Positions 8,129 through 16,395 of a stretch of 64,000 nt of DNA are shown here, in pieces. Every line of letters begins with the position of its first letter. The first letter of the stretch is position 1. The translations under genes and the position numbers were made by a program. The stretch is from contig NZ_CP019511.1 of NCBI RefSeq assembly GCF_002002925.1, positions 1,798,001 to 1,862,000 of the forward strand. Direction: 5' to 3'. The notes below the pieces were generated by a model. It was not told the origin of the DNA, did not search any database, and saw nothing but the letters and a program-made list of their open reading frames with translations. Source of the stretch: Sphingomonas sp. LM7. GTDB taxonomy: Bacteria > Pseudomonadota > Alphaproteobacteria > Sphingomonadales > Sphingomonadaceae.

Positions 8129-9181
8129 ATGTCGAAGATCACGATCGCGCTCGAAGCCGCCGTTGCTACTGTCATCGAAAACACGCCTGCCGACGGCAAC
8201 CGCACCAACCGCCAGCGCGTCTATGTCGATCGTGCCTTCGCCCAGATCCTCAAGCTGATCGCCCCGCGCATCCGCCACTTCATCCGCCAGTACGGCCTGG
8301 TCGCCCATTGGGACGACGCCGAGCAGTGCTGCGCCATCGCCGTGCACCGCGCGATCGAAGCCTATGACCCCGCCAAGGCGCAGTTCACCACCTTCGTGAA
8401 CTGGCAGATCCGCGGCGAGCTTCAGAGCCTCCGCTTCCGCCTGATGACCGACCAGCGCCCCTCGGCGAAGAAGGTCGAAGCGACCACCGTGTCGCTCAAC
8501 GCACTCTCCACCGGCGCCGACGGCGAGGAAATGTCGCCCGAGACGCTGATCGCCGACGAGGACGCCCTCGCCCGCACCGAAGCCGGCGCAGCCGACTATC
8601 TCGCCGACGGCGCAATCAATTCGCTGGTCGACGCCTATGTCGATCATCTCCGCAAGGTCGGCATCGAAGCGCTCCGCCGTCGTCCCCGTCCCAAGCGGGA
8701 AGAAGCCGCGCTGCGCCGCGAAGGCCCGCGTCTCCGCACCGCCACCTACGGCATCGATCCCGCCGAGCTGGAGAAGCTCGAAGCCAAGCTCGACCGTGAC
8801 CGCGAGATCGTCGTCCGCCGCGTGTTCCAGGCATCGACTCTCGACGATCTTTCGCTCGAGACCGGCGTCACCAAGGAGCGCGTCCGCCAGATCACCAAGC
8901 GCGCTGCCAAGACGATCGCCGAGATCGCCGCTGCCGACCCGCGCTTCGCCGTGATGGCCGAGCATGACCGCCCGGTCGCCGCCAAGCGTCGCCAGTCGGC
9001 CCCGGCCACTGCCTCGCTGCTCCCCGACGCCAGCCAGCCGCACAACCGTCTTGCCAGCGTCCGCGCCATCCAGCCGGCCGAGCTGAGCACCGCACTGGCC
9101 GCCCCGGTCGAGGGTGTCGAGCGCATCGACGCCATGCTTCTCGCCCAGGCCGCTGCTCCGTCGAGCGCCGCGCTGCACTAA
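8129..9181 (+). CDS. Divergent sigma-70 family RNA polymerase sigma factor
   Basis: 350-residue protein with sigma region 2-like sequence at about residues 35-105 (WDDAEQCCAIAVHRAIEAYD, then FTTFVNWQIRGELQSLRFRL). A region 4 helix-turn-helix lies at about 236-263 (LDDLSLETGVTKERVRQITK). Between them is a long charged linker (180-225), and an Ala/Pro-rich tail follows residue 270. It is longer and more divergent than FliA or RpoH. The start ATG follows AGGGGA; the frame is open upstream but without family sequence. Its place directly after the flagellar operon suggests motility control. It could also be a stress sigma factor or a non-sigma regulator. Confidence 0.72.
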   Translation: MSKITIALEAAVATVIENTPADGNRTNRQRVYVDRAFAQILKLIAPRIRHFIRQYGLVAHWDDAEQCCAIAVHRAIEAYDPAKAQFTTFVNWQIRGELQSLRFRLMTDQRPSAKKVEATTVSLNALSTGADGEEMSPETLIADEDALARTEAGAADYLADGAINSLVDAYVDHLRKVGIEALRRRPRPKREEAALRREGPRLRTATYGIDPAELEKLEAKLDRDREIVVRRVFQASTLDDLSLETGVTKERVRQITKRAAKTIAEIAAADPRFAVMAEHDRPVAAKRRQSAPATASLLPDASQPHNRLASVRAIQPAELSTALAAPVEGVERIDAMLLAQAAAPSSAALH

Positions 9182-9224
9182 TTTCACCGGACACATATCC
9201 GACACACAGCCTATCCGTATTCTT

Positions 9225-9230
9225 CCTATA
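9225..9230 (+). promoter_or_regulatory. Putative -10 element (TATAAT)
   Basis: A perfect TATAAT hexamer lies about 28 bases upstream of the ATG at 9258. This favours that ATG over the in-frame ATG at 9231, which would overlap the transcription start. No clear -35 hexamer is seen 17 bases upstream, so confidence is modest. Confidence 0.4.
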
Positions 9231-9257
9231 ATGCAGGAAGATAACTGGAGAGAGCCG

Positions 9258-9776
9258 ATGTACGGCGAGATCGAAGTGACCGAGAATGAGGGCGTGCAGG
9301 GCTGGGCGATGATGCCCCGCCCCAATCGGCACCTTACCGCGCTGGCCCGGGAAGTGGCGCGCTGCGCTGGATCGCTCCTTCCGCAAGGAGCGGGACTGTT
9401 CATGGGCCTGGAAGCGCATGCCGATGGCGCGATCCGCCTGCTCTGGTGGCGCTCGCGAGACTTCAGTCTCGTTGCCGAGATCAGTGCCGCGCCCGAGGGC
9501 TTCTGCCCTGCCGACACCGATGAAGGCGCGCTTCAGGACGCCGCGGCCGAGCTGCTCGACTATCTCGCCGGGCGCTGGCCCACGCCGCCCGCCGGGTTCG
9601 GCGTGATCACCGACGGCACCGGCGTCGCCTTCGCCCCCGATCATCCCGCGCCCTCGGCGTCGGGCTGGCTGCTGCGGCAGGCGACCGACAGCGCACCCCT
9701 TCTCGCGATCGTGGCGCTCGATCCTGCCGGCCCCTGCGCACTGTTCGGGCAGCGTCCGGAGCGCTCGCTCCACTAA
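9258..9776 (+). CDS. Hypothetical protein
   Basis: 172-residue protein of unknown function. I recognise no family. It begins MYGEIEVTENEGVQGWAMMP, is acidic and Ala-rich, and shows alternating hydrophobic strands such as GAGLFMGLEAHADGAIRLLW. It has no signal peptide or membrane segment. The start is chosen at the ATG six bases after GGAGAG; an in-frame ATG 27 bases upstream has no ribosome-binding site. It lies between the sigma-like gene and the XRE regulator on the same strand. Confidence 0.65.
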   Translation: MYGEIEVTENEGVQGWAMMPRPNRHLTALAREVARCAGSLLPQGAGLFMGLEAHADGAIRLLWWRSRDFSLVAEISAAPEGFCPADTDEGALQDAAAELLDYLAGRWPTPPAGFGVITDGTGVAFAPDHPAPSASGWLLRQATDSAPLLAIVALDPAGPCALFGQRPERSLH

Positions 9777-9820
9777 TCCGGCACATCTGTTCCATTAAAG
9801 CTACGCTCGTTCCACTAAAG
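9767..9820 (+). repeat. Direct repeats upstream of the XRE regulator
   Basis: GTTCCATTAAAG (9789-9800) and GTTCCACTAAAG (9809-9820) are near-identical with starts 20 bases apart, two helical turns. A third degenerate copy, GCTCCACTAATC, starts at 9767 and overlaps the stop codon of the preceding gene. The arrangement resembles a binding array for an autoregulator, possibly the XRE protein that follows. Confidence 0.5.
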
Positions 9821-9898
9821 GAGCGGGCGTTAACCTTGCATTATTCTTGTTTCGCTTCAGAAGAGGTCGCAAGCGGCGTCAGCCCGCGGAGGACCGAC

Positions 9899-11026
9899 AT
9901 GGCGATGGCAAAGGGGAACAAGAAGCGGCAGGGCGGCGCCCGTTCGACGCTCGGCGACGTGCCGGTCGATCTGTACCGTTGCTTCGTCTTCCCCAATCGC
10001 ATGCGCGAGCAGCGCCGCATCGCGGGGCATGCACGGTTGCTGCGGCTGGCCACGACGCTTCCCGAAATTCCCTATATCCGCCTGTCGAAGATCGAGCGCG
10101 GCGAAGTCGTGCCCCGCGCCGACGAACTTCGCCGTATCGCCGCGGCGCTGAACATCGCGCCGGCCGACCTCTTGGTCGATGTGGACGCCCCGGGCTTCGA
10201 TATCGCGCACTGGGCCCAGCCCTTCGTCGAAGGCGCGCCCGCCGATCTGGACGAAGAGCGGTTTGCGGTGCTGCTCGCCGCGGCGCTGCGCGCTCGGCGG
10301 GCCGGCGATCCCGCGCTCACCATCGCCGCGATCGAGCGCGACTATGCGCTGGCCCCGGTCAATCTCTCGCGCGTCGAAAACGCGCAGAAGACGTTCGATC
10401 GCTGGAATGCCGCCACGCACAGCGCACTGTACCAGCTTCTCCGGGTCGCCGACGCCGCCGAACTGCGCGACCATGTCGCGATGCTCCACGCCAATGGCGC
10501 GCTCGACGCGTTCCTCGCCGGGATCCCCGGCCCCGCCGTCCGCCACGAACGCACCCGCGCCCGTATCGCCGAGATCGCCGCTGCGCTGCGCGCCGACGAC
10601 GCGACACCCACGCTCGCAGCCGCGCCCGTCCTGGCGCCACTCCCGGTGATCGGCGCCGCTTCGGTACGGCTCGTTCCCGTTCTCGGCGCGCCGCTCGCCC
10701 AGGGATTGATCGCCGACACGCCCACCCCCGAAAAGGCCGAGGCGCCGCACGCCGCGGGCCCGCGCGCCTTCGGGCTCAAGGTCTGCCGCGCCACGCTGGG
10801 TGGCGGGCTGCCGGGCCAGGCAGTGGTGATCGTCGATCCCGATCGCTACCCCTCCGCCGGCAGCCTTGCGGCATTGCGTGAGGCGGATGGCTGGCGGCTG
10901 CTTTCGGTCGGATCGGACCGCGAAGGCCGCATGATCGGGTATAGCAGCAATCCCGAACTCGAAATCGCACTCGACGATTGCGATCCCGCGCGCCTCGCCG
11001 CGCTGGTCAGTGCGATCTTTCCGTAA
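9899..11026 (+). CDS. XRE-type regulator with degenerate S24-like C-terminus
   Basis: 375-residue predicted DNA-binding protein. Residues about 33-92 form an XRE-type helix-turn-helix (PYIRLSKIERGEVVPRADEL). A second HTH-like segment spans about 115-170 (LTIAAIERDYALAPVNLSRV). The C-terminal region (about 280-365) resembles the LexA/S24 fold (GLPGQAVVIVDPDRYPSAGS, later GRMIGYSSNPELEI). It lacks the serine and lysine expected of a self-cleaving protease, so it is probably a sensing or dimerisation domain. The start ATG follows GGAGGACCGAC. It may belong with the sigma-like gene as a small regulatory set. Confidence 0.65.
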   Translation: MAMAKGNKKRQGGARSTLGDVPVDLYRCFVFPNRMREQRRIAGHARLLRLATTLPEIPYIRLSKIERGEVVPRADELRRIAAALNIAPADLLVDVDAPGFDIAHWAQPFVEGAPADLDEERFAVLLAAALRARRAGDPALTIAAIERDYALAPVNLSRVENAQKTFDRWNAATHSALYQLLRVADAAELRDHVAMLHANGALDAFLAGIPGPAVRHERTRARIAEIAAALRADDATPTLAAAPVLAPLPVIGAASVRLVPVLGAPLAQGLIADTPTPEKAEAPHAAGPRAFGLKVCRATLGGGLPGQAVVIVDPDRYPSAGSLAALREADGWRLLSVGSDREGRMIGYSSNPELEIALDDCDPARLAALVSAIFP

Positions 11027-11109
11027 CGTAAATTCCCACGCCTTCACGTCCAGGCAGCCATCAACCTTCTATAAAGGTTAAAGAAGGCATCGCGCCTGGG
11101 AGTGGGGCA

Positions 11110-12717
11110 ATGAAGAACCGGCTGCGTCGGTTGTTCGTCAGCTATCGGGATTACCTGCTGATCGTCGCGCCCGTCGCGTCGATGCTGATGCTTGGCGCCC
11201 TGCTCAATCTCAGCGAACGCTTCAGCGATTTTACCAGCCGGCACGAGAATTGGCAGCTCGATGAAGTCGTTCCCGCCTTTTTCCTCGCCGGTCTGATCTA
11301 CATGGTATTGCTCGTCTGCCGCACCCGCGGGCTGCGGCACGAACTCCGCCGCCGCCGGCGCGCCGAGAGCGAAGCCACCCAGCTCGCCCGGCACGACTGG
11401 CTCACCGGCCTCGTCAATCGGCGCACGCTGGTCGATCATCTCGCGGCGCGGGTCGCGAGCGCCGCACAAGGCACCGAGATCAGCGTCTTCATGCTCGACC
11501 TCGATCGCTTCAAGCCCGTCAACGACACCTACGGGCATGAGGGCGGCGACGCCGTCCTCGTCAAGGTCGCCAGCCGGCTCAAGCTGCTCGCCGGGATGGG
11601 CGGACTGGTCGCGCGCATCGGCGGCGACGAATTCGCCTGCGTCCTCGAACATCCGGCCGGCTCGCCGGTCCCGGTCGAGACCGCCCAGGCGATCCTCGCT
11701 GCCGTCGCCAAGCCGATCCAGCTGCGCGGCGGCCTTGCCGAGGTCAGCGCCTCGGTCGGTCTCGTCACCTGCGCGCCCGGCGCGTCCGATGCCGAGGAGA
11801 TGCTGCGCGCCGCCGACTTCGCGATGTACCGCGCCAAGCGTTCGGGCCGTTCTAGCTATTGCGTGTTCGCTGCCGAGATCGAAGCCGAGATGGGCGAGCG
11901 CGCCCAGCTCGAGCTCGACATGCACGCCGGCATCCATCGCGGCGAATTCGTCCCCTATTTCCAGCCGATCGTCGCGCTCGCCTCCGGCGACCTGATCGGC
12001 TTCGAGGCGCTCGCCCGCTGGCGCCACCCGACCCGCGGCCTCGTCGCGCCCGACCTGTTCATCCCGATCGCCGAGGATGCGGGCATGATCCAGGATCTGG
12101 GCTTCTCGGTGCTGCGCCGCGCCTGTGCCGATGCGCGGATGTGGCCCCAGCACCTGACGCTGTCGGTCAATATCTCGCCGCTCCAGCTCAACGATCCCTG
12201 GCTGCCCCAGCGCATCCTCCAGGTATTGTGCAGCACCGGCTTCGCGCCCGCGCGGCTGATCGTCGAGATCACCGAGACCCGGCTGGTGCAGGATATCGAA
12301 GCGGCGCGCGCGATCCTCGTCTCGCTGCGCAATGCCGGCATCCAGATCGCGCTCGACGATTTCGGCACCGGCTATGCCAGCCTCAAGCATCTGCGCGAGT
12401 TGCAGTTCAACCGGATCAAGATCGACCGCGCCTTCATCCAGGACATGCGCGCCGGCGACAACGGCAAGATCGTCCGCGCGATCCTCAATCTCAGCGAGGG
12501 CCTGGGCCTGCCCGTCACGGCCGAGGGCATCGAATCGAGCGAGAGCGCGGCAATGCTCGCCGGGCTCGGTTGCGAATATGGCCAGGGTTTCCTCTACAGC
12601 CGCGCCGTCGAGCCCGAAGAGGCGCTCGAGATCGCGCGCGCCGCGCATTATCTCGGCCACGGCGCCGGAGCGCCCGTCCCCATCGGCCTTCACCAGGTCC
12701 GCCGCGCCACGCCGTGA
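11110..12717 (+). CDS. Bifunctional GGDEF-EAL cyclic-di-GMP protein
   Basis: 535-residue inner-membrane protein that may make and/or break cyclic di-GMP. Two membrane segments lie at about 14-33 and 54-71, with no recognisable sensor domain. The GGDEF domain spans about 88-250, with intact GGDEF at 171-175 but no upstream RxxD inhibitory site. The EAL domain spans about 270-515: EALARW begins at 299, followed by 'VNISPLQL', 'ITETRL', 'LDDFGTGYASL' and 'AEGIES'. Both active-site signatures look complete. Its position beside flagellar genes suggests control of the motile-sessile switch. The net direction of activity cannot be predicted. Confidence 0.92.
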   Translation: MKNRLRRLFVSYRDYLLIVAPVASMLMLGALLNLSERFSDFTSRHENWQLDEVVPAFFLAGLIYMVLLVCRTRGLRHELRRRRRAESEATQLARHDWLTGLVNRRTLVDHLAARVASAAQGTEISVFMLDLDRFKPVNDTYGHEGGDAVLVKVASRLKLLAGMGGLVARIGGDEFACVLEHPAGSPVPVETAQAILAAVAKPIQLRGGLAEVSASVGLVTCAPGASDAEEMLRAADFAMYRAKRSGRSSYCVFAAEIEAEMGERAQLELDMHAGIHRGEFVPYFQPIVALASGDLIGFEALARWRHPTRGLVAPDLFIPIAEDAGMIQDLGFSVLRRACADARMWPQHLTLSVNISPLQLNDPWLPQRILQVLCSTGFAPARLIVEITETRLVQDIEAARAILVSLRNAGIQIALDDFGTGYASLKHLRELQFNRIKIDRAFIQDMRAGDNGKIVRAILNLSEGLGLPVTAEGIESSESAAMLAGLGCEYGQGFLYSRAVEPEEALEIARAAHYLGHGAGAPVPIGLHQVRRATP

Positions 12718-12748
12718 CATCGCGCGCCGCCGTGCTTAAGGCAGGCGG

Positions 12749-13390
12749 ATGCACGAAGCTGCCTTCTACGCAGTCGAGGGGATCGACGGATCCGGCAAGT
12801 CCGGGATGGTCGCCGGCATCGTCGCGCATCTCGAACGCACCGGCCGGCCGACGATCGCGACGCGCGAGCCCGGCGGCACGCCGCAAGGCGAGAAGCTTCG
12901 CGCGCTGCTGCTCGCCGGCACCGACGACGCCTGGGACCAGCAATCCGAGCTGCTGATGATGACCGCGGCGCGCGTCGAGCACGTCCAGCGCGTCATCCTC
13001 CCCGCCCTCGCCCGTGGCACTTCGGTGGTGTCGGACCGCTATGTCGGTTCGACGATCGCCTATCAGGGCGCCGGGCGAGGCATGCCGGAGGACTATATCC
13101 GGCGCCTCCACAGGGATGCGGTCGGCGATGTCTGGCCCGACCTCGTCCTCATCCTTGATCTCGATCCCGAAATCGGGCTGGCGCGCAGCAAAAAGCGCCT
13201 GAGCGCCGACGCGATCGACGAAGGCCGGTTCGAGACGCTCGACCTCGATTTCCACCACCGCATCCGCCGCTCGTATCTCGACCAGGCCGCGCGTGATCCC
13301 GAACGGCACGCAATCGTCGACGCGCTCGGCACGCCGGAAGAAGTACGCGCGAGGGTGATCGCTGCGATCGACGCCTGGCACGCCCACTAA
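12749..13390 (+). CDS. tmk: Thymidylate kinase
   Basis: 213-residue cytoplasmic dTMP kinase. The P-loop GIDGSGKS is at residues 11-18, followed by the family motifs [13 protein letters not shown] and [17 protein letters not shown]. The usual tmk neighbour holB does not follow; the next gene is convergent. It could therefore be the housekeeping copy in a rearranged setting or a second copy. It begins 31 bases after the GGDEF-EAL stop. Confidence 0.9.
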   Translation: MHEAAFYAVEGIDGSGKSGMVAGIVAHLERTGRPTIATREPGGTPQGEKLRALLLAGTDDAWDQQSELLMMTAARVEHVQRVILPALARGTSVVSDRYVGSTIAYQGAGRGMPEDYIRRLHRDAVGDVWPDLVLILDLDPEIGLARSKKRLSADAIDEGRFETLDLDFHHRIRRSYLDQAARDPERHAIVDALGTPEEVRARVIAAIDAWHAH

Positions 13391-13530
13391 CTCCTCTCCC
13401 TGAAAGGGAGGAGTTGCAGGTGGGTGCGCGTCTGCGCGCCAAAAGACTCCTCGCCCAGAACGAAAGCGGCGGCCAGGGCATCGAGCCCCGACCGCCGCCA
13501 AACCACCCTAGCCCTCCCTTGCAGGGAGGG
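13391..13530. repeat. GC-rich hairpin region between convergent genes
   Basis: The gap between tmk (+) and the DUF4198 gene (-) is bounded by two hairpins. The left one (13391-13413) pairs CTCCT...TCCCT with AGGGAGGAG. The right one (13512-13530) is a perfect CCCTCCCT-TGC-AGGGAGGG. There is no T-run, so this looks like a palindromic intergenic repeat acting as a bidirectional transcription barrier rather than a classical terminator. Confidence 0.5.
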
Positions 13531-13539
13531 GATGAGCAA

Positions 13540-14166
13540 TCAGCCCGCCACGAACGTAATCGTAGTGATCCGGTGCACCGCATCCACTGCCCCACCCGGC
13601 AGCGTCGCCTTGGCGTCGTCCTTCACCGTCGCGGCGAGGATGTAGCGTCCCTTCTCGTTCACCGGGATCTCGAGTCCGCCGCCAGCGTCGGTAGTAATCG
13701 TCTTCGACCATTTGTCCGGCGTGACCACGACGACCTTGGCGCCAGCGACCGGCTTGCCGTCGCGGATCACCGTGAAGCGGTTGGCGTTTGCCGAAGCGGG
13801 TACGATCTCGAAGGGCAGCTTGGCGCTGGTGTCGCTGCGGCCAGCGCGGGCGTAATAGACAACGCCTTCCTTCTTTCCTTCCGAATCCCAGGGCGCGAAG
13901 ACATTGTCGTCCCACACGCGGACGTCGCCCGCGGGCGCGCTGGTCTCGATATAGCCGGCCTTGCGCACCTGCGCAGCAGTGCCGCCGAGCAGCTTGGGCG
14001 CCTTGAGGTTCTTGAACTCGGGATCGCCGCCCTCCGGCAGCACGTCGCCGGGCTCGCCCAGATAGATGCGAACCGCGCCGTTGCCGTCGCGCTCGACCCA
14101 CACTTCATGTGCCTGCGCGCTGCCCGCGACGCCGAGCATCAGGGCCGCCAAAATCAGTCGCTTCAT
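13540..14166 (-). CDS. DUF4198 family periplasmic protein
   Basis: 208-residue secreted protein with signal peptide MKRLILAALMLGVAGSAQA, cleaved before HEVWVERD. The mature part has the beta-rich pattern of DUF4198 (nickel/cobalt or iron uptake accessory proteins). It includes a C-terminal carboxypeptidase-regulatory-like repeat, DGKPVAGAKVVVVTPDKW, then GGGLEIPVNEKGRYIL. The start ATG follows GGGAGG. It is the last gene of the siderophore receptor operon, 29 bases after the preceding stop. A role in metal handling is inferred from the family and context. Confidence 0.8.
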   Translation of the reverse strand: MKRLILAALMLGVAGSAQAHEVWVERDGNGAVRIYLGEPGDVLPEGGDPEFKNLKAPKLLGGTAAQVRKAGYIETSAPAGDVRVWDDNVFAPWDSEGKKEGVVYYARAGRSDTSAKLPFEIVPASANANRFTVIRDGKPVAGAKVVVVTPDKWSKTITTDAGGGLEIPVNEKGRYILAATVKDDAKATLPGGAVDAVHRITTITFVAG

Positions 14167-14195
14167 TGCTACCTCCCAGGATGTGCCGGCACGCA

Positions 14196-14483
14196 TCAGC
14201 GCCGGTCGGTACGCCGCCATGCCGGCGACAGGTTGAGTATCAGGAACACGATGCCCGCGCCGAGCATCAGCATCCCGGCCCACAGGATCGGGCCGAACAC
14301 GCCGCCGCTCGCCGCCAGCGCAGGCGGGAACGCTGCCACGATCAGCACCCATGCGGCAATCCGCAATCGCTTCTTCGTCGCAATATCAGGCCGCTTGTTC
14401 AGCCGCCGCTGGTGATGCTCGTCGGTGGCGAACCCGAACAGCGCGAACGCGCCGATCGCGAACAATAGGGTGATCAGGCTCAT
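14196..14483 (-). CDS. Small membrane protein, DUF3325-like
   Basis: 95-residue inner-membrane protein with three hydrophobic segments (about 3-18, 43-60 and 65-85) joined by basic loops such as HHQRRLNKRPDIATKKRLR. The start overlaps the PepSY gene stop by four bases (ATGA). Small proteins of this kind accompany PepSY reductase-like proteins in iron-siderophore operons. The family name is a likely but not certain match. Confidence 0.65.
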   Translation of the reverse strand: MSLITLLFAIGAFALFGFATDEHHQRRLNKRPDIATKKRLRIAAWVLIVAAFPPALAASGGVFGPILWAGMLMLGAGIVFLILNLSPAWRRTDRR

Positions 14484-16114
14484 TCCGCAGGCTCCAGCAT
14501 CGGCGCGGCAGGCTCGGCCGCCATCTTGCGCCGCGACTTGCGCGCCACCGGCTTGTACCGCCCTACCCGCGCCGCCGTCGCCACGAAGGCGATGCCGAAC
14601 GCCAGGATCGTCAGGTCGATCCCCGTCATCAGCCAGTCCCCGCGCAGCAGCGTCGCGAATACGCCCTGATTGGTGGCGAGGAGATTGTAGAACGGGAGGG
14701 CCGCGAGCAGCACGCCAGTCGTCCCCAACAGGATCGTCCAGGCGATCTGCGGCCGCCGGACCAGCGCAAGCACTAGCGACGCCAGCCAGGCGAGGAACAG
14801 GACATGGATTTCCCACTCCGCCCGCCCCTGCATCGCCACCGGCAGCAGGCGGTTAGCCCAGAACATCGCGGCTACACCCAGCGGGAAGCCCGCGATGGTC
14901 GCGACGTTGAGCCGCTCGACCAGCCGGAAGCCGAAATGCGGTCGCGCCGGATCGGGCAGTTTCTCGCGCCGCTTGACCGTCCACAATACCAGCCCGCTCG
15001 CGACCATCACGCTGCCTGCGACGCCGCACAGGAAATAGATCCAGCGCAGCCCGTCGCCGGAGAAGCGCCCGGCATGCAGCCCGATCATCGCGCCCGCAGT
15101 CACCGAAGCGCCACCCGGCGCCGGCGATTGCCACACCAGCTTGCCAGTCGCGCCTTCATAGGTGAGGCTCGGCGAGCGCGCGGAGAGCATCGAAGACGCG
15201 CTGCGGCTGATCGTCACCCGCGAGGACGCATCGCCGGGAAAGGCCACGTCGATATAGCCTGCGGGCGCGCCCATCCGACGTTCGGCGTCTTGCACGATCG
15301 TCGTCAGCGGCACCATCGGCACGCGGGTCCCTGATCGCTCGACCTCGGGTGCTTGCGGGAACAGTGTTTCGAACATTTTGGCGTCGTCGGCATAATTGGC
15401 GACCGTCGCCCAGGGCATCAGCATCGCCATCAGCGTGACCAGCCCGGTATAGGTGATCATCAAGTGGAACGGCAGCCCGAGCACCGCGGTGGCGTTGTGC
15501 CCGTCGAGCCAGCTGCGCTGTCCCTTGGCGCGGCGCAGCGTGAAGAAGTCCTTGAAGATCTTCTTGTGCGTCACGATCCCGCTCAGGATCGCGACCAGCA
15601 TCATCATCGCCGCGAAGCCGACCAGCCAGCGCGCCCAGAATACCGGCATGTAATAAAGGTCGAAGTGGAAGCGATAGAAGAACTCGCCGCCACGCGTCTC
15701 ACGCGCCGTAGTGGGCTCGCCGTCGGCGCCGATCAGCGCCTGGTTGTTGCGCCGCCCGCGCCGCCGCGGCGGCTCACCCTTTTTGGGTTCGGGCTGCCAG
15801 AACAGCTGGGTGCCGGGGCTGGTGCCGCCCGGCATCGGGATAAACCAGCTCTTCGCGTCGGGCGCCTTCCCGTCGAGGAAGCGCTGCGCCCCGGCGAGCA
15901 CCTGCATCGGCGCCTCGACCTTGGCCAGCTCGGGCCGCATCCAGCGATTCAACCCTTCACGGTAGAAGGCGATCGTCCCCGCGACGAACACCGCGAACAG
16001 CAGCCAGCCGAGCAGCAGCCCGGACCAGGTGTGCAGAAAGGCCTGCGACTGGCGAAAACCCTTGTTGTTCACAACCTGACTCACAGGCGCCCCGTCGCTT
16101 GTATCGACATCCAT
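14480..16114 (-). CDS. PepSY-associated TM protein (siderophore reductase-like)
   Basis: 544-residue inner-membrane protein of the PepSY_TM family, often linked to reductive iron release from siderophores. The first membrane segment is in FLHTWSGLLLGWLLFAVFVA, preceded by the conserved His. Further segments lie near residues 185-205, 235-255, 390-410 and in the C-terminal third. The ATG at 16114 overlaps the preceding gene by about 34 bases. An alternative GTG at 16084 would overlap the preceding TGA by four bases and give a protein starting at VSQVVNNKGF. The C-terminus overlaps the next gene by four bases. Confidence 0.85.
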   Translation of the reverse strand: MDVDTSDGAPVSQVVNNKGFRQSQAFLHTWSGLLLGWLLFAVFVAGTIAFYREGLNRWMRPELAKVEAPMQVLAGAQRFLDGKAPDAKSWFIPMPGGTSPGTQLFWQPEPKKGEPPRRRGRRNNQALIGADGEPTTARETRGGEFFYRFHFDLYYMPVFWARWLVGFAAMMMLVAILSGIVTHKKIFKDFFTLRRAKGQRSWLDGHNATAVLGLPFHLMITYTGLVTLMAMLMPWATVANYADDAKMFETLFPQAPEVERSGTRVPMVPLTTIVQDAERRMGAPAGYIDVAFPGDASSRVTISRSASSMLSARSPSLTYEGATGKLVWQSPAPGGASVTAGAMIGLHAGRFSGDGLRWIYFLCGVAGSVMVASGLVLWTVKRREKLPDPARPHFGFRLVERLNVATIAGFPLGVAAMFWANRLLPVAMQGRAEWEIHVLFLAWLASLVLALVRRPQIAWTILLGTTGVLLAALPFYNLLATNQGVFATLLRGDWLMTGIDLTILAFGIAFVATAARVGRYKPVARKSRRKMAAEPAAPMLEPAE

Positions 16115-16395
16115 GCGATCGCCCCGGCGACCGCGCCCAGCAGCACCAGCGTCCACACTGCCCGCCAGCCGCTGCGCGCCGCGAATGCCCACATCGCCGC
16201 GAACGCGCAGACTACGAACGCCACCAGGGTCGCGATCACCGTGGCTTCCGAACGCGCGCCCGGGATCACCCGGGCGAGCGCCATCGCCCACAAGCTGCCG
16301 ACAGCATAGCCCAGCGGGATCGCCGCGAGCACGCGCAGCAGCATGTCGCCGCGCTTTGCCCAGCTGCGCTGGGCCAGGCTGCCGCCGCCACTCAT
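16081..16395 (-). CDS. DUF3649 family iron-uptake membrane protein
   Basis: 104-residue inner-membrane protein with three predicted helices: LRVLAAIPLGYAVGSLWAMA, ATVIATLVAFVVCAFAAMWA and VWTLVLLGAVAGAIAWM. It matches the pattern of DUF3649 proteins encoded between a TonB-dependent siderophore receptor and a PepSY protein. The start overlaps the receptor stop by four bases (ATGA), so expression is coupled to the receptor. Confidence 0.78.
   Translation of the reverse strand: MSGGGSLAQRSWAKRGDMLLRVLAAIPLGYAVGSLWAMALARVIPGARSEATVIATLVAFVVCAFAAMWAFAARSGWRAVWTLVLLGAVAGAIAWMSIQATGRL

Noticed and set aside
11044..12720. 558-codon open frame opposite the GGDEF-EAL gene
   Set aside because: The plus strand has complete GGDEF and EAL motifs. 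The antisense product is low-complexity and has no recognisable family.
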